In this document: in pieces, positions 33,502-42,739 of the stretch
How the letters are laid out: every line of letters begins with the position of its first letter
Numbering within the stretch: position 1 is the stretch's first letter
NCBI GenBank assembly: GCA_016213725.1
Contig: JACQZS010000197.1
Span: 1-50,650, forward strand
Reading direction: 5' to 3'
Length of the DNA stretch: 50,650 nt
Source: Acidobacteriota bacterium
Lineage (GTDB): Bacteria; Acidobacteriota; Terriglobia; Bryobacterales; Bryobacteraceae
Notes under the pieces: model-generated
What the model saw: only the letters and a program-made list of their open reading frames with translations
Told to the model about the DNA's origin: nothing
Databases searched by the model: none
Position numbers and translations under genes: made by a program

Positions 33502-36102
33502 CTATTCGGTGACTTTGGCCAGGATGTGGCGCAGCACGGGGTCGATCGCGCAACTCTCCGGCAACTTCTTCCAGAGGGCCAATGCGGCGTCCATCTTACG
33601 ATCGGAAACCTCGAGGCTATTGGCGGGCACTTTCAGCAGGCTTCGAGCCTGGGCGAGTTCGGGGGAAGCGCCGCAGTCGCCGGCGGCGGTGGCCACGCGT
33701 TGCAGCACCTCATCCCAGCGGCGGGCGCGCTCGCGCACGGAGAGGCCCTTGCGGCCCGGGTCGAGCTTCAGAATCTCTTCCGCGCGGGCGGTGGCAATTC
33801 GCACCAGTTCGTTACCGGGCGCGGCTCTTGCCGCTCGGCGGTAGGCCTCCAGCGCCAACAAGACCTTGTCCTCCGACAAGCGGGTGTCGCCCAGGGCCAG
33901 CCAGATGCCGCCATCGGCCGGGAAGTGGCTGGCCAGAATCCGATAGGCCTCTTCCACCTGTTCGGTGGAGCTGCACCTGACCAGCATTTGCGCGGCGCGT
34001 TTGCCGGTAACGGGGTCGTCACCGCGCTGCGCGATGACGGCCAGCAAAACGGAGGTGGCCTCGCTTGGATGGCCCGCCTCGGTCAACAGCGAGGCGAATT
34101 CGAGTTGGGCTTCCCGACGCTGCGGTTCTTCATCGTCGGACCACTCTTTCGCCAGCGCCTGGCGCAAGAGCGGAACGGCCTCGGCCTGGCGTCCGGCGGC
34201 GGCGGCGACTTGCGCCAGTCCCTGGTACACCGGCCCGCTCTGTGGCAGAGCCCGCGCCGCTTCCGAGAGGTAGATATGCGCCTCATCGAACTGTCCTATG
34301 CGGACCAGGGCGAGCCCCAGCGCCGCGCGAGTCCGCGAGTCCTGCGGCGTCTGCGCCAGCGCCGAGCGGTAGGCCAGCACCGCTTCGCTCACCTGCCCTT
34401 GTTTCATCAGGCGCTGGCCATCCTGATATGCCTCCGAGCCGAACTCGTGGCGCTTCTGACGCTGCCAGAAGAGCAGGCCGGAGAAGAGCAGAACCGCCGC
34501 CGCCGCGATGGCGCCCACCGCCGGCAGCCAATTGCTAACTGGCCGGCGCGCCGCTTCCGGCTTGCGGCCGTAAGCCGCCAGCGCTTCCTGAATGGTGAGG
34601 CGCCCCACAACCTCTCCGCCGGCGCGGCTGATGACGGGAATCTCTTCGACGGCCTCGCGGCCCATCTTCTGCAGCGCAGTATCCAGCAGGTCATCGGGGT
34701 GGACGTGCAGCGCGGGCGCTTCGCTCCGCGGCGGCGCGGGCTGCATGGCGCCCTCCACCGTGAGCGGCTCCAGACGGTGCTCCGGCGAGGGCATCACAAT
34801 GCCGTCCTGCCTGGAGAGCGCTTCATAGATGGGCAGATGCTGGAGCTTGCTGGCCAGCAGGTAGCTGCAGAGATTGGCGATCATCAGCGGCACGATGATG
34901 GTGTAGTCCCGCGTTACCTCGAAGATCATGATGACGCTGGTCATGGGTGTCCGCACGATACCTGCGAAGGCCGCTCCCATGCCTACCAGCGCGTAGGCGC
35001 CGGCGTTGCCGGTGTGATCCGGCGCCAGCGTGTGCGCAATCTGCCCGACGGTCCCGCCCAGCATGGCGCCGATGAAGAGGCTGGGGCCGAAGATGCCGCC
35101 CGCGTTGCCGGAGCTATAGCTGGTGGAGGTGGCGATGATCTTCAACACCAGCAACAGCAGCATCACTTTCCACGCCAGTTGCCCGTTCAGCGCCTCGCCC
35201 ACCAGGTTGTAACCGACGCCCAGTACGCCGGGCACGGCCAGCGCCAACAGGCCCACCGTCAGACCGCCCGCCGCCGGCGCGAACGGCGCCCACGCGGCCG
35301 GCGTCTTCTGAAAGGCTTTTCGAATGCTCAGCAGCATCTTCACGAAAACCGTGGAAACCAGCCCGCCCAACACGCCCAGCAGCGCGTAGACCACAAACTC
35401 CAGCGGATGCACCAACTGATAGGCCGGCACGTGAAACAGCGGTTCGTCACCCAGGATCAGGCGCAGGATCATCCACGAAGTCGCCGCGCCGATCACCACC
35501 GCGCCCACCACGCGCGCATGCAGATCCGCCAGAATCTCCTCGAGCGTAAAGAGCACCGCCGCGAGCGGCGTATTGAAGGCCGCCGCAACCGCCGCCGCCG
35601 TACCCACCGGGATCAGCGACTTGACGTGTTCTTCACTCAATCCCAGCTTGCGGCCCGCCATCGACGCGATGCCCGCTCCGATATGCACCGACGGACCTTC
35701 GCGGCCCAGCGCCACGCCGCTGCCCAGCGAGATGGAGGAGCAGAGGAACTTGCCGATCACGGTCCGCATCCCGATGACGCCTTTCTTCAGCACCAGCGCC
35801 ACGCGCGTCTGCGGAATGCCGCTGCCGCGCGCTTCGGGGAAGAACCTGTAGAGCAGCCAGCCGCCGATCAGCGAGCCGATGAAGGGGCTCAGCAGCCGCT
35901 GCGCCGGGCCCGCGGTCAACAGCGTCTTGCCCAGCCGCTCCGTCATGGCCACGAAGGCCACTACCACCAGCCCCACCACCGCGCTGATCACCAGTGCCAG
36001 CAGCAGGAGGAGTTTGTCTTCATGCTCTTGAAGGTTCAACTGCTCAAGCCGCCGCTGCCAGGGACGAAGCAACCGGCGAATCCCACCAGTATCGTTGGGC
36101 AT
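33502..36102 (-). CDS. ClC chloride channel/antiporter fused to CBS region, extra TM helix and TPR domain
   Basis: The protein has 866 residues. Residues about 28-420 are a ClC core: GSGIP (93-97), GREGP (133-137, with gating-type E135) and GGIFGP (335-340) line the anion path. A CBS-like region follows (about 440-510: GAMQP, then DTALQKMGREAVEEIPVISR, VVGRLTIQEALAAYG). An additional hydrophobic helix is at 525-546. From about 550 to the end run tetratricopeptide-type repeats (SEAVLAYRSALAQTPQDSRT, FDEAHIYLSEAARALPQSGP, VLLALEAYRRAARAAPGNEL). The extra helix would place the TPRs on the opposite side of the membrane from the CBS part, i.e. periplasmic. The ATG at 36102 is used; GTG at 36105 is an alternative. 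The gene is divergent from the gene at 36198. Confidence 0.85.
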   Translation of the reverse strand: MPNDTGGIRRLLRPWQRRLEQLNLQEHEDKLLLLLALVISAVVGLVVVAFVAMTERLGKTLLTAGPAQRLLSPFIGSLIGGWLLYRFFPEARGSGIPQTRVALVLKKGVIGMRTVIGKFLCSSISLGSGVALGREGPSVHIGAGIASMAGRKLGLSEEHVKSLIPVGTAAAVAAAFNTPLAAVLFTLEEILADLHARVVGAVVIGAATSWMILRLILGDEPLFHVPAYQLVHPLEFVVYALLGVLGGLVSTVFVKMLLSIRKAFQKTPAAWAPFAPAAGGLTVGLLALAVPGVLGVGYNLVGEALNGQLAWKVMLLLLVLKIIATSTSYSSGNAGGIFGPSLFIGAMLGGTVGQIAHTLAPDHTGNAGAYALVGMGAAFAGIVRTPMTSVIMIFEVTRDYTIIVPLMIANLCSYLLASKLQHLPIYEALSRQDGIVMPSPEHRLEPLTVEGAMQPAPPRSEAPALHVHPDDLLDTALQKMGREAVEEIPVISRAGGEVVGRLTIQEALAAYGRKPEAARRPVSNWLPAVGAIAAAAVLLFSGLLFWQRQKRHEFGSEAYQDGQRLMKQGQVSEAVLAYRSALAQTPQDSRTRAALGLALVRIGQFDEAHIYLSEAARALPQSGPVYQGLAQVAAAAGRQAEAVPLLRQALAKEWSDDEEPQRREAQLEFASLLTEAGHPSEATSVLLAVIAQRGDDPVTGKRAAQMLVRCSSTEQVEEAYRILASHFPADGGIWLALGDTRLSEDKVLLALEAYRRAARAAPGNELVRIATARAEEILKLDPGRKGLSVRERARRWDEVLQRVATAAGDCGASPELAQARSLLKVPANSLEVSDRKMDAALALWKKLPESCAIDPVLRHILAKVTE

Positions 36103-36197
36103 CACCTGCTATTGTCCCAGTTCGTCACGTGCCCAGGCGGCCCGGCGGCACATGCGCGGCCCGGCGGTATCAAGAAATAGTGGTGTAGATTCGTAGA

Positions 36198-37172
36198 ATG
36201 CGATTCTTGCTGTTCCTGGTTCCCGCAGCCCTTCTGGCGCAGGCGCCTTTTCGGCCGACTGCCCAGCTCGGCGTTCCGGCGCAGGTGGGCGGCATTTCGC
36301 GGGTGATCGGATCGAAGGAGGTGCTGGAGGTGGGTTCGCTGCGTGAGGTCACCCTGGACTCGGCCGAACTCGCACTTGCCTTCCCGAACCGCCTTGAGAA
36401 CGTGATTGCCGCCGCCGGCGAGAAGCTGCTCATCCTGCGCGGCAGCGTGCGCAATCCGGAAAAGACCTCCGTGGCGCACCTCGGGGCCAGTGAAGTGGTG
36501 GGGTTGCGCATGGCCTTGAGGAACACGAAGACGAAGCGCGTCGACTTCATCGCCCACTACGATCCGGAGACGCTCAAGCCCATCAGCAAACAGTTGAAAG
36601 GAGGCGAGTCCGCCAGGTTCATCGGCGTGTGGCGCGTGCCTGCGGACTGGGCGGAGTTCCGCATCGGCCTCAGCTACGGCAACTCGCCCATCGTGCCCAC
36701 CTACGACCTGGCCGGCAAGATCATCCCGCCGCGCTCGATCTTCCTCGCGCCCGATGGGGTCAACCTGAACCTCACCGCCACGGCCGCCTCGGGCTCCAGT
36801 TTTGAAGTGGACGGACTCGAGGTGGGCGCGGCGCGACTCTCTCAGCCCGCCCGCATCGCCGGTACGGCCAGGGATCCCAGCCAGCCGCTGTATGTGGTGA
36901 CACTGCCCGTGACCAACCGCCTGCTGCTGCCCGCCCGCTGGGGCTGGCAGTATGTGAACGCCGAACTGCTGCACGAGGACGGCACCGCCACGAAGTTCTA
37001 CCCCAGCATCGTCAACCAGGCCACCGACGCCGAGTGGGCCGGCGACTTGGATCCGGCCGCCACCGCGAGTTCGCAGTTCATCTTCCGTCCAGGCGCCGTC
37101 AAGCGGCCGCGCGCGCTACGTCTGACCATGGTGCCCACCGGCCGGCAGGTGGAGATCGGTCTGGCGCGCTGA
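36198..37172 (+). CDS. Secreted beta-rich protein, function unknown
   Basis: The protein has 324 residues with a Sec signal (MRFLLFLVPAALLAQAPFRP). The rest alternates beta-strands in what looks like two or three beta-sandwich domains: EVTLDSAELALAFPNRLENV, KLLILRGSVRNPEKTSVAHL, GESARFIGVWRVPADWAEFR, QPLYVVTLPVTNRLLLPARW. The middle resembles DUF4352-type immunoglobulin-like domains, but this is a weak impression. No catalytic residues are evident. It is followed after 77 bp by a lyase-like gene on the same strand. No Shine-Dalgarno is visible before the ATG. Confidence 0.7.
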   Translation: MRFLLFLVPAALLAQAPFRPTAQLGVPAQVGGISRVIGSKEVLEVGSLREVTLDSAELALAFPNRLENVIAAAGEKLLILRGSVRNPEKTSVAHLGASEVVGLRMALRNTKTKRVDFIAHYDPETLKPISKQLKGGESARFIGVWRVPADWAEFRIGLSYGNSPIVPTYDLAGKIIPPRSIFLAPDGVNLNLTATAASGSSFEVDGLEVGAARLSQPARIAGTARDPSQPLYVVTLPVTNRLLLPARWGWQYVNAELLHEDGTATKFYPSIVNQATDAEWAGDLDPAATASSQFIFRPGAVKRPRALRLTMVPTGRQVEIGLAR

Positions 37173-37249
37173 CGCCAGCTGGCCGCCAAGTTCAACTTCT
37201 GACCGCCGCCGGCGCGGGGCACATATACTGGCTCGAGGAGACGATATCC

Positions 37250-38800
37250 GTGCGCTTCGCCCTGCTGTTGATGCTCGCCGCCGTGCTCCATGCCGAGGAC
37301 CAATACGTGGCCGCCGTCCGGGCCTTCGCCGACACCGCCCTGGCGCACGGCCGCGACAACTACGGCCCCAGGCACACACCGCTCTTCGTCGACGGTATCC
37401 ATTTCGAAACCCGCGAGCCCGTCCGCTGGAAATCCGTGGACGGCCGCACCTGGGTTCTCTCCGATCTTGGCAACCAGCAGCTGTTCTTCCGCACTCTCGC
37501 AGGCCTCTCAGCTCTCACCGGCGATCCGCGCTACAAGCAGGCGGCGGCCGATGCCACCCGCTATGCGTTCGATCACCTGATCGAAGGCGGCTACCTCGTC
37601 TGGGGCGGCCACATGGCCTACAACGCGTCGGACGACGTCAGCGTATTCGCCGAAGACAAAACCAAGACCCACGAGCTGAAGAACAACTACCCCTTCTACG
37701 AACTCATGTGGGAGATCGATCCCCGCACCACCAAGTCGCTGATCGAGAACATGTGGAACGGCCACATCCTCGACTGGTCCACTCTCGACTTCAACCGCCA
37801 CGCCTTTCCCAAGCCCATGGGCGCGCTCTGGAAGAGCGAATACAAAGGCGGCCCCGTCTTCTTCTGGGGCAAGGGCCTCACCTTCATCAACGCCGCCGGC
37901 GACCTCTATTACGCCGCAGCCATGCTGAGCCAGCTCAGCCACGATCCCGAGCCCCTCGTCTGGGCCCGCCGCCTGGCCCACCGCTATGTGGAGACCCGCA
38001 ACCCCAAAACCGGCATCGGCGGCTACCAGTTCAGCCAGGCGGCCAGCTCCTGGTGCGACGATGTGGGCAACATCCGCGGCGACCGCGCACAGTACTTCTA
38101 CGCGGAAGACTTCCCCGGCCACCTCGTCGTCGAAGGTACGCTGTTTCCCACCTATGGCAGCACGCCCGAAGTGCATCCCCGCATCGCCATGTTCGTGCTC
38201 GGCGAGATTCTGGGCGCACAGGGCCAGGAATTCACCCAGTGGGCGCGCGAAGAACTCACCGCCTGGGGCAAGGCCGCCTACCGCGCCGCCGACAACTCCT
38301 TCATCCCCATGCTCACCGACGGCACCTCCATGGAAGGCTACACCGTCCGCAAGGACGGCTACTTCGGGCCCAAGGGACGCGTCCTCAAAGCCGGCCGGGC
38401 CGGAGCCCAAGACTTCTACACCTACGCCCTGGGCTATCGCATCACCGGAGATCCCTTTCTGCTCGAGATGGCCAACCGCATCCGCGCCGCCAACTCGTTC
38501 GAGAAAGGCGGCGACCCGTTCGCCCTGCTCGGCTTCCTGGAGCTTTACCGCAAGCGGAAAGAGCGCCCGCTTTTGCAGGCCGCCCAGAGCGTGGGCGGCA
38601 ACATCCTCGCCGCCGGCCGCTTCCACAGCGGCTGGGTGAAGTTCGACAGCCTGGAACCGCTCGCCCTGCTCCACCTCTCCGCCGCCTTGCAGCGCCGCAG
38701 CTCGGCCGTGCCCCCCTACAACGGCGGCTCCGGCTTCTTCTCCGCCGCCTACGGCAACCTGGGGAATAAATACGACCGCTTCCTGTACGGCACGAAGTAG
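37250..38800 (+). CDS. Secreted pectate-lyase-like alpha/alpha-barrel protein
   Basis: The protein has 516 residues. The start is GTG at 37250 with GAGGAG 9 bases upstream; the frame remains open further back inside the previous gene, which is not coding. A signal peptide (VRFALLLMLAAVLHA) leads into helical hairpins: TPLFVDGIHFETREPVRWKS, LGNQQLFFRTLAGLSALTGD, NYPFYELMWEIDPRTTKSLI, NMWNGHILDWSTLDFNRHAF, GGPVFFWGKGLTFINAAGDL. Proteins of this kind are often annotated as pectate lyases with an alpha/alpha barrel. The catalytic residues cannot be named here, so activity on pectin is inference, supported by nearby GH127-like and heparinase-like genes. It converges on the ATPase gene ending at 38856. 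Confidence 0.68.
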   Translation: MRFALLLMLAAVLHAEDQYVAAVRAFADTALAHGRDNYGPRHTPLFVDGIHFETREPVRWKSVDGRTWVLSDLGNQQLFFRTLAGLSALTGDPRYKQAAADATRYAFDHLIEGGYLVWGGHMAYNASDDVSVFAEDKTKTHELKNNYPFYELMWEIDPRTTKSLIENMWNGHILDWSTLDFNRHAFPKPMGALWKSEYKGGPVFFWGKGLTFINAAGDLYYAAAMLSQLSHDPEPLVWARRLAHRYVETRNPKTGIGGYQFSQAASSWCDDVGNIRGDRAQYFYAEDFPGHLVVEGTLFPTYGSTPEVHPRIAMFVLGEILGAQGQEFTQWAREELTAWGKAAYRAADNSFIPMLTDGTSMEGYTVRKDGYFGPKGRVLKAGRAGAQDFYTYALGYRITGDPFLLEMANRIRAANSFEKGGDPFALLGFLELYRKRKERPLLQAAQSVGGNILAAGRFHSGWVKFDSLEPLALLHLSAALQRRSSAVPPYNGGSGFFSAAYGNLGNKYDRFLYGTK

Positions 38801-38855
38801 GCGGACAGCGCGATGCTGACGCCGCCGTGTTCAACCTTCTTTGCATTCAAGCCGG

Positions 38856-39854
38856 CTACAGCTGCCCCAGCGAATACCCCACCACGCCGCCCCGTAATCC
38901 CAGCCTCATCCGCTCGCTGATCAATGCGCCCCGCCGCACCCCAGCCAACTGCATCCAGCGGTGCAGCCGCACGAGGTCCGCCGGCGTCGGTTCCGCCGAG
39001 ATGGATACGGGCACCGGAGCCGCGCCCTCGCTCTCCACAATCATCTGAATCTCGAAACCGTTCGAGTCCCGCCAATAGCGCAGTCCCGGCTCCACTCCCT
39101 GGTGCCGCGCGTTCTGATAGATCTCCCACACCGCCCGGCTCTCCACCCGTTCGCTTCCCAGTACGTGCAGCTTCGGGCTTCGCACCAACCGCCGCCCGAA
39201 ATCCAACTCAGAGGGCGGCAGCCGCAGCACCTGAAAGCAATCCTCCAGGGCACGCAGCCAGCGGCCCGCGGTGGCGTGGGATACTTCCGACTCGTCCGCG
39301 AGCCCTTGCTGGTCCAGGACTGTTCCGCTACTCGAAAGCGCGCACTCATAGAAGCGCTCGAAGCGGTCCAGGTCGCGCACCTGGATCATTTCGCGCACGT
39401 CTTTGTAGATCCAGCTCCGCTCGGCCGGCGCCGGCTCCAGCGTGCGCCCGGCGGCCGGCGGCGCAAAGTGCCCCAGCATCTCCAGCGATAGCGGAGGCCG
39501 GCCCTCGCGTTCCGCCAGTGTCGGAGCGTACAGCTCGAACGTCTCATAGGGCAGCCTCAGCCGCCGCGAACTCACCAGCACCAGAGGACGCTCTCCCGGC
39601 AGATGCTCCATCAGTTCCGGGGCACGGTGCAGGCCGTCCACAATGGCCGGGCCGCGCAGACGCGCCCAGAAGGCCGCCGGATTCGCCCGCGCCCGCGTCC
39701 GGTCCCGCGAGTCCTCCAGCGACACAAACGTGTGCGCCGGGAACTCGCGCCGCACCAGAGCCGTCTTCCCGCTTCCGCGCGGGCCTTGCACCAGCACGGG
39801 TTCGCCGTGCAGCGAAGCCCGGTGCAGCGGGACAGCCAGTGTTCTTTGGAGCAT
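38856..39854 (-). CDS. AAA_14/DUF4143 ATPase with altered Walker B
   Basis: The protein has 332 residues. Walker A is GPRGSGKT at 24-31. The domain order (AAA_14, then a helical region near 150-210, then a C-terminal DUF4143 nuclease-like fold from about 215: SPKLHVLGSERVESRAVWEI, GLRYWRDSNGFEIQMIVESE, ADLVRLHRWMQL) is the common COG1373 architecture. In relatives Walker B reads LDEIQ; here it is IVDGLHRAPE (71-80), with Gly replacing the catalytic Glu, so ATP hydrolysis may be weak. The biological role of the family is unknown. It is divergent from ino1, with an AT-rich 113-bp region (about 39870-39900 is the most AT-rich) between them that must carry both promoters. Confidence 0.8.
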   Translation of the reverse strand: MLQRTLAVPLHRASLHGEPVLVQGPRGSGKTALVRREFPAHTFVSLEDSRDRTRARANPAAFWARLRGPAIVDGLHRAPELMEHLPGERPLVLVSSRRLRLPYETFELYAPTLAEREGRPPLSLEMLGHFAPPAAGRTLEPAPAERSWIYKDVREMIQVRDLDRFERFYECALSSSGTVLDQQGLADESEVSHATAGRWLRALEDCFQVLRLPPSELDFGRRLVRSPKLHVLGSERVESRAVWEIYQNARHQGVEPGLRYWRDSNGFEIQMIVESEGAAPVPVSISAEPTPADLVRLHRWMQLAGVRRGALISERMRLGLRGGVVGYSLGQL

Positions 39855-39967
39855 GGAAACCGCTCTCTATAAAATGATATTACATAACAACCTGCATGAA
39901 AACCGTTCCCGCCCCCTCCGTTTCGTTGACCCCGCCATTGCCGCCTTCCTAGTCTGAAATTACCCCT

Positions 39968-41275
39968 ATGTCCCAGAAAATCGCTTCCCCCAAAGGCAAA
40001 CTCGGCATCCTGATGCCCGGCATGGGCGCCGTCTCCACCACCTTCATGGCCGGCGTGCACGCCATCCGCAAGGGCCTCGGCGCTCCCATCGGCTCCCTCA
40101 CCCAGCTAGGAGCCATTCGCCTCGGCAAGAGGACCGACAACCGCTCGCCGAAGATCAGCGATTTCGTCCCCCTGGCCGGACTCGACCAGTTGGTTTTCGG
40201 CGGCTGGGACATCTTCGAGGACAACGCCTACGAGTCCGCCATGAATGCGTCGGTGCTCGAGCCCACGCTGCTTGCCAAGATCAAGCCGCAGCTCCAGAAG
40301 ATCAAGCCGATGCCGGCGGTTTTCGATAAGCGGTACGTCCGCCTCATCGACGGCCCGAACGTCAAGTCCAAGGGCAACCTCATGGACAAGGCCGAGGCCC
40401 TCATGGACGACATCAAGACTTTCCGCAAGGCAAACGCCTGCGATCGCCTGGTGATGATCTGGACCGGCTCCACCGAGGTCTTCCACAAGCCGGCCAAGGT
40501 TCATCAGACGATGGAATCGTTCGAACAGGCCCTTGTCGCCAACGATCCCAACATCGCCCCCTCGCAGGTCTACGCCTACGCCGCGCTGATGTCCGGCGTG
40601 CCCTTCGCCAACGGCGCCCCCAACCTCACCCACGACGTGCCGGCGCTTCTCAACCTTGCCCGCGACCGCGAGCTGCCCGTCTGCGGCAAGGACTTCAAGA
40701 CCGGCCAGACCCTCATGAAGACGCTCATCGCGCCCGGCCTCAAGGCGCGCATGCTCGGCTGCTCCGGCTGGTTCTCCACCAACATCCTCGGCAACCGCGA
40801 CGGCGAAGTGCTTGAAGATCCCGGCTCCTTCAAGAGCAAGGAGGAGACCAAGCTCAGCGTTCTGGACACCATCCTCCAGCCCCAGCTCTACCCGATGCTC
40901 TACAAGGACCTCTACCACGCGGTCCGCATCAACTACTATCCCCCCCGCGGCGACGCCAAGGAAGGCTGGGACAACATCGACATCTTCGGCTGGCTCGGCT
41001 ATCCCATGCAGATCAAGATCGACTTCCTCTGCCGGGACTCGATCCTCGCCGCACCGATCGTCCTGGATCTGGTCCTGTTCCTCGACCTGGCCCAGCGCGC
41101 CGGCATGAAGGGCATACAGGAGTGGCTCAGCTTCTACTTCAAGGCCCCGATGACGGCCCCCGGCCTGTACGCCGAGCACGACATCTTCATCCAATTGATG
41201 AAGCTCAAGAACACCCTGCGCTGGATGCGCGGCGAGGATCTCATTACCCACCTTGGCCTTGAATATTACGACTGA
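39968..41275 (+). CDS. ino1: Inositol-3-phosphate synthase
   Basis: The protein has 435 residues, the size of bacterial myo-inositol-1-phosphate synthases. It converts glucose 6-phosphate to inositol 3-phosphate using bound NAD+. Visible family text includes the dinucleotide-binding start LGILMPGMGAVSTTFMAGV, LVFGGWDIFEDNAYESA, DRLVMIWTGSTEVF, AYAALMSGVPFANGAPNL, CGKDFKTGQTLMKTLIAPGL and GWFSTNILGNRDGEVL (the catalytic NxxGxxDG loop). The product feeds inositol lipids or compatible solutes. A good intrinsic terminator follows 38 bp after the stop. No Shine-Dalgarno is evident before the ATG. Confidence 0.95.
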   Translation: MSQKIASPKGKLGILMPGMGAVSTTFMAGVHAIRKGLGAPIGSLTQLGAIRLGKRTDNRSPKISDFVPLAGLDQLVFGGWDIFEDNAYESAMNASVLEPTLLAKIKPQLQKIKPMPAVFDKRYVRLIDGPNVKSKGNLMDKAEALMDDIKTFRKANACDRLVMIWTGSTEVFHKPAKVHQTMESFEQALVANDPNIAPSQVYAYAALMSGVPFANGAPNLTHDVPALLNLARDRELPVCGKDFKTGQTLMKTLIAPGLKARMLGCSGWFSTNILGNRDGEVLEDPGSFKSKEETKLSVLDTILQPQLYPMLYKDLYHAVRINYYPPRGDAKEGWDNIDIFGWLGYPMQIKIDFLCRDSILAAPIVLDLVLFLDLAQRAGMKGIQEWLSFYFKAPMTAPGLYAEHDIFIQLMKLKNTLRWMRGEDLITHLGLEYYD

Positions 41276-41313
41276 TCGCCATTGATTGCGAACGTCGTGC
41301 CAGGTGGAACCCA

Positions 41314-41350
41314 GGGGAGCGTCACACACCGCTCCCCTTCGTTTGTTTAC
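41314..41350 (+). terminator. Intrinsic terminator of ino1
   Basis: GGGGAGCG (41314-41321) pairs with CGCTCCCC (41330-41337) across an 8-base loop and is followed by the T-rich TTCGTTTGTTTAC. It starts 38 bp after the ino1 stop, a textbook arrangement. Confidence 0.8.
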
Positions 41351-41620
41351 GGCGTAGGCCGCCAGGACCTTGCCTAGCTGGGAGAAGACCGCCGCCCGGC
41401 TCCCGGCGCCAGTGGGGCGATTAGGAACTGCGATTGATCCGCCAATCCCGCCTGGCCCTACCGCTCCGCCAAGTTCGCGCTGCCCCGAAACGTATGCCCC
41501 GGCCCGCGGCATTGCTGCGGCGCCGGTACCGCGCGGGTGGGCTCATCTTCCGTCAGCCCCGACCGGACGAGCTATTGCGCGGCGGCACACTCGCACTGGG
41601 ACTGCTCCCCAATCAACAGA

Positions 41621-41645
41621 AACGCCCGGCCTAAGGCCGGGCGTT
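41621..41645 (-). terminator. Terminator of the ExeA-like gene
   Basis: An 11-bp perfect stem (AACGCCCGGCC with GGCCGGGCGTT) around a TAA loop lies 27 bp beyond the stop of the minus-strand gene ending at 41673. Read on the minus strand it is followed by TCTGTTGATT, moderately T-rich. Confidence 0.7.
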
Positions 41646-41672
41646 CACGTTCAATCTCGATTGCGGTGGAAA

Positions 41673-42569
41673 TTAGAACTGATCCCGCGGTGACAGATAG
41701 CCCGGCGCCTCGCCGGAGTCTTCCAGGCCCATCGGACGCCGGGCCCGCTTACCAGGCCAATCCAGACGCATGTCTTTGCAGACCTCGTCGAGCATCTCGA
41801 GCGTGGTCACCTTGGTTTCGACGGCAAACGCGGTGAGCAGGAGGTTGTCGCACAGCGCGTTGATCAACCTGGGAATCCCCTGGCTGCGCAGGTGGATCTC
41901 CTTCAGCACCGTCTCCGGAAAGACGTTCTGCTCCGGCATGCCGGCCTTCTTCAGGCGGGAGGAAATATACTCTTCGCATTCGGCCAGGGAAAACGGAGTG
42001 AGCGAACAGCGCAGCACGATGCGCTGCTTCAACTGGCGCAAGTTCGGCGCATCCAGCTTGTGGTCCAGTTCGGGTTGGCCTGCCAGCACGATCTGCAGCA
42101 GCTTGCCCAGGCGCGGATTCTCCAGGTTGCCCAGCAGCCGGATCTCTTCCAGCACGTCCCAGTCCAGATTGTGCGCCTCGTCCACGATCAGCACCGTGGT
42201 GCGGCCTTCGTTGGCCTGCTGGATGAGCAGATGATTCAGCGCGAACAGCACCTCGGTCTTCGACTTCGTCGAGCACCGCAGGTCCAGGTCGTAGGCGATC
42301 ATCTCGAAGAACTGCTCGGTGTTGATGCGCGAGTTGAACAGGAACGCAAACTCGATGTACTGGGCCTCCAGGTAATCCCGCAGGCATTCGAGCATGGTGG
42401 TCTTGCCGGTGCCGACCTCACCCGTGAGCACGATGAAACCCTTCCGGCTGTGCACACCGTAGATCAGGTTGGCGAGGGCTTCCTCATGCTGGGGGCTCCG
42501 GTAAAGGAAGGCCGGGTCCGGGCTTAGGTTGAACGGATTTTCCCGGAAGCCAAAAAAGGCGTTGTACAT
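41673..42569 (-). CDS. ExeA-like AAA ATPase
   Basis: The protein has 298 residues. The N-terminus MYNAFFGFRENPFNLSPDPA is the signature of ExeA/XrtA-associated ATPases. Walker A is GEVGTGKTT (50-58), Walker B LIVDEAHNL (127-135), with the sensor QIVLAGQPEL and the arginine-finger-like region following. Relatives load secretin complexes (ExeA of type II secretion), serve exosortase loci, or are the ATPase partner of transposases; no such partner is in the window. It lies 170 bp downstream of csm5 on the same strand, so read-through is possible but a functional link is not shown. No Shine-Dalgarno is evident. Confidence 0.85.
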   Translation of the reverse strand: MYNAFFGFRENPFNLSPDPAFLYRSPQHEEALANLIYGVHSRKGFIVLTGEVGTGKTTMLECLRDYLEAQYIEFAFLFNSRINTEQFFEMIAYDLDLRCSTKSKTEVLFALNHLLIQQANEGRTTVLIVDEAHNLDWDVLEEIRLLGNLENPRLGKLLQIVLAGQPELDHKLDAPNLRQLKQRIVLRCSLTPFSLAECEEYISSRLKKAGMPEQNVFPETVLKEIHLRSQGIPRLINALCDNLLLTAFAVETKVTTLEMLDEVCKDMRLDWPGKRARRPMGLEDSGEAPGYLSPRDQF

Positions 42570-42739
42570 AGTGTTTTGTTCAGCGTAGCCCCAAATGCCG
42601 GCCGGTCCGGGGGGCGCGACAATGCCGGTCCTCCCGAGGACACATCAGCCACATTCTAACATGGACCATCGGCATCTTCCGGACGCGGCATTAGTGAAAG
42701 TCCGTGGTACCACCACCAAGGTAAGTACCCCCCTTGGGG

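Larger units (their letters stand above)
41276..41672. other. Intergenic region with two terminators
   Basis: About 397 bp between convergent ino1 and the ExeA-like gene. It holds one hairpin terminator for each gene (41314-41350 and 41621-41645). The 270 bp between them has open frames on the plus strand but their Arg/Pro-rich text is unconvincing; no gene is recognised. Confidence 0.55.

Noticed and set aside
33418-36180. 920-codon plus-strand ORF opposite the ClC-TPR gene
   Set aside because: Arg/His/Gln-rich shadow; the minus-strand frame has all ClC motifs.
41370-41693. Plus-strand ORFs between ino1 and the ExeA-like gene
   Set aside because: Pro/Arg-rich text in competing frames and interrupted by a clear terminator; no support for a gene.
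42570-42739. Possible CRISPR repeat or leader downstream of csm5
   Set aside because: The 170 bp hold no repeated unit; only short simple patterns such as ACCACCACC were seen.
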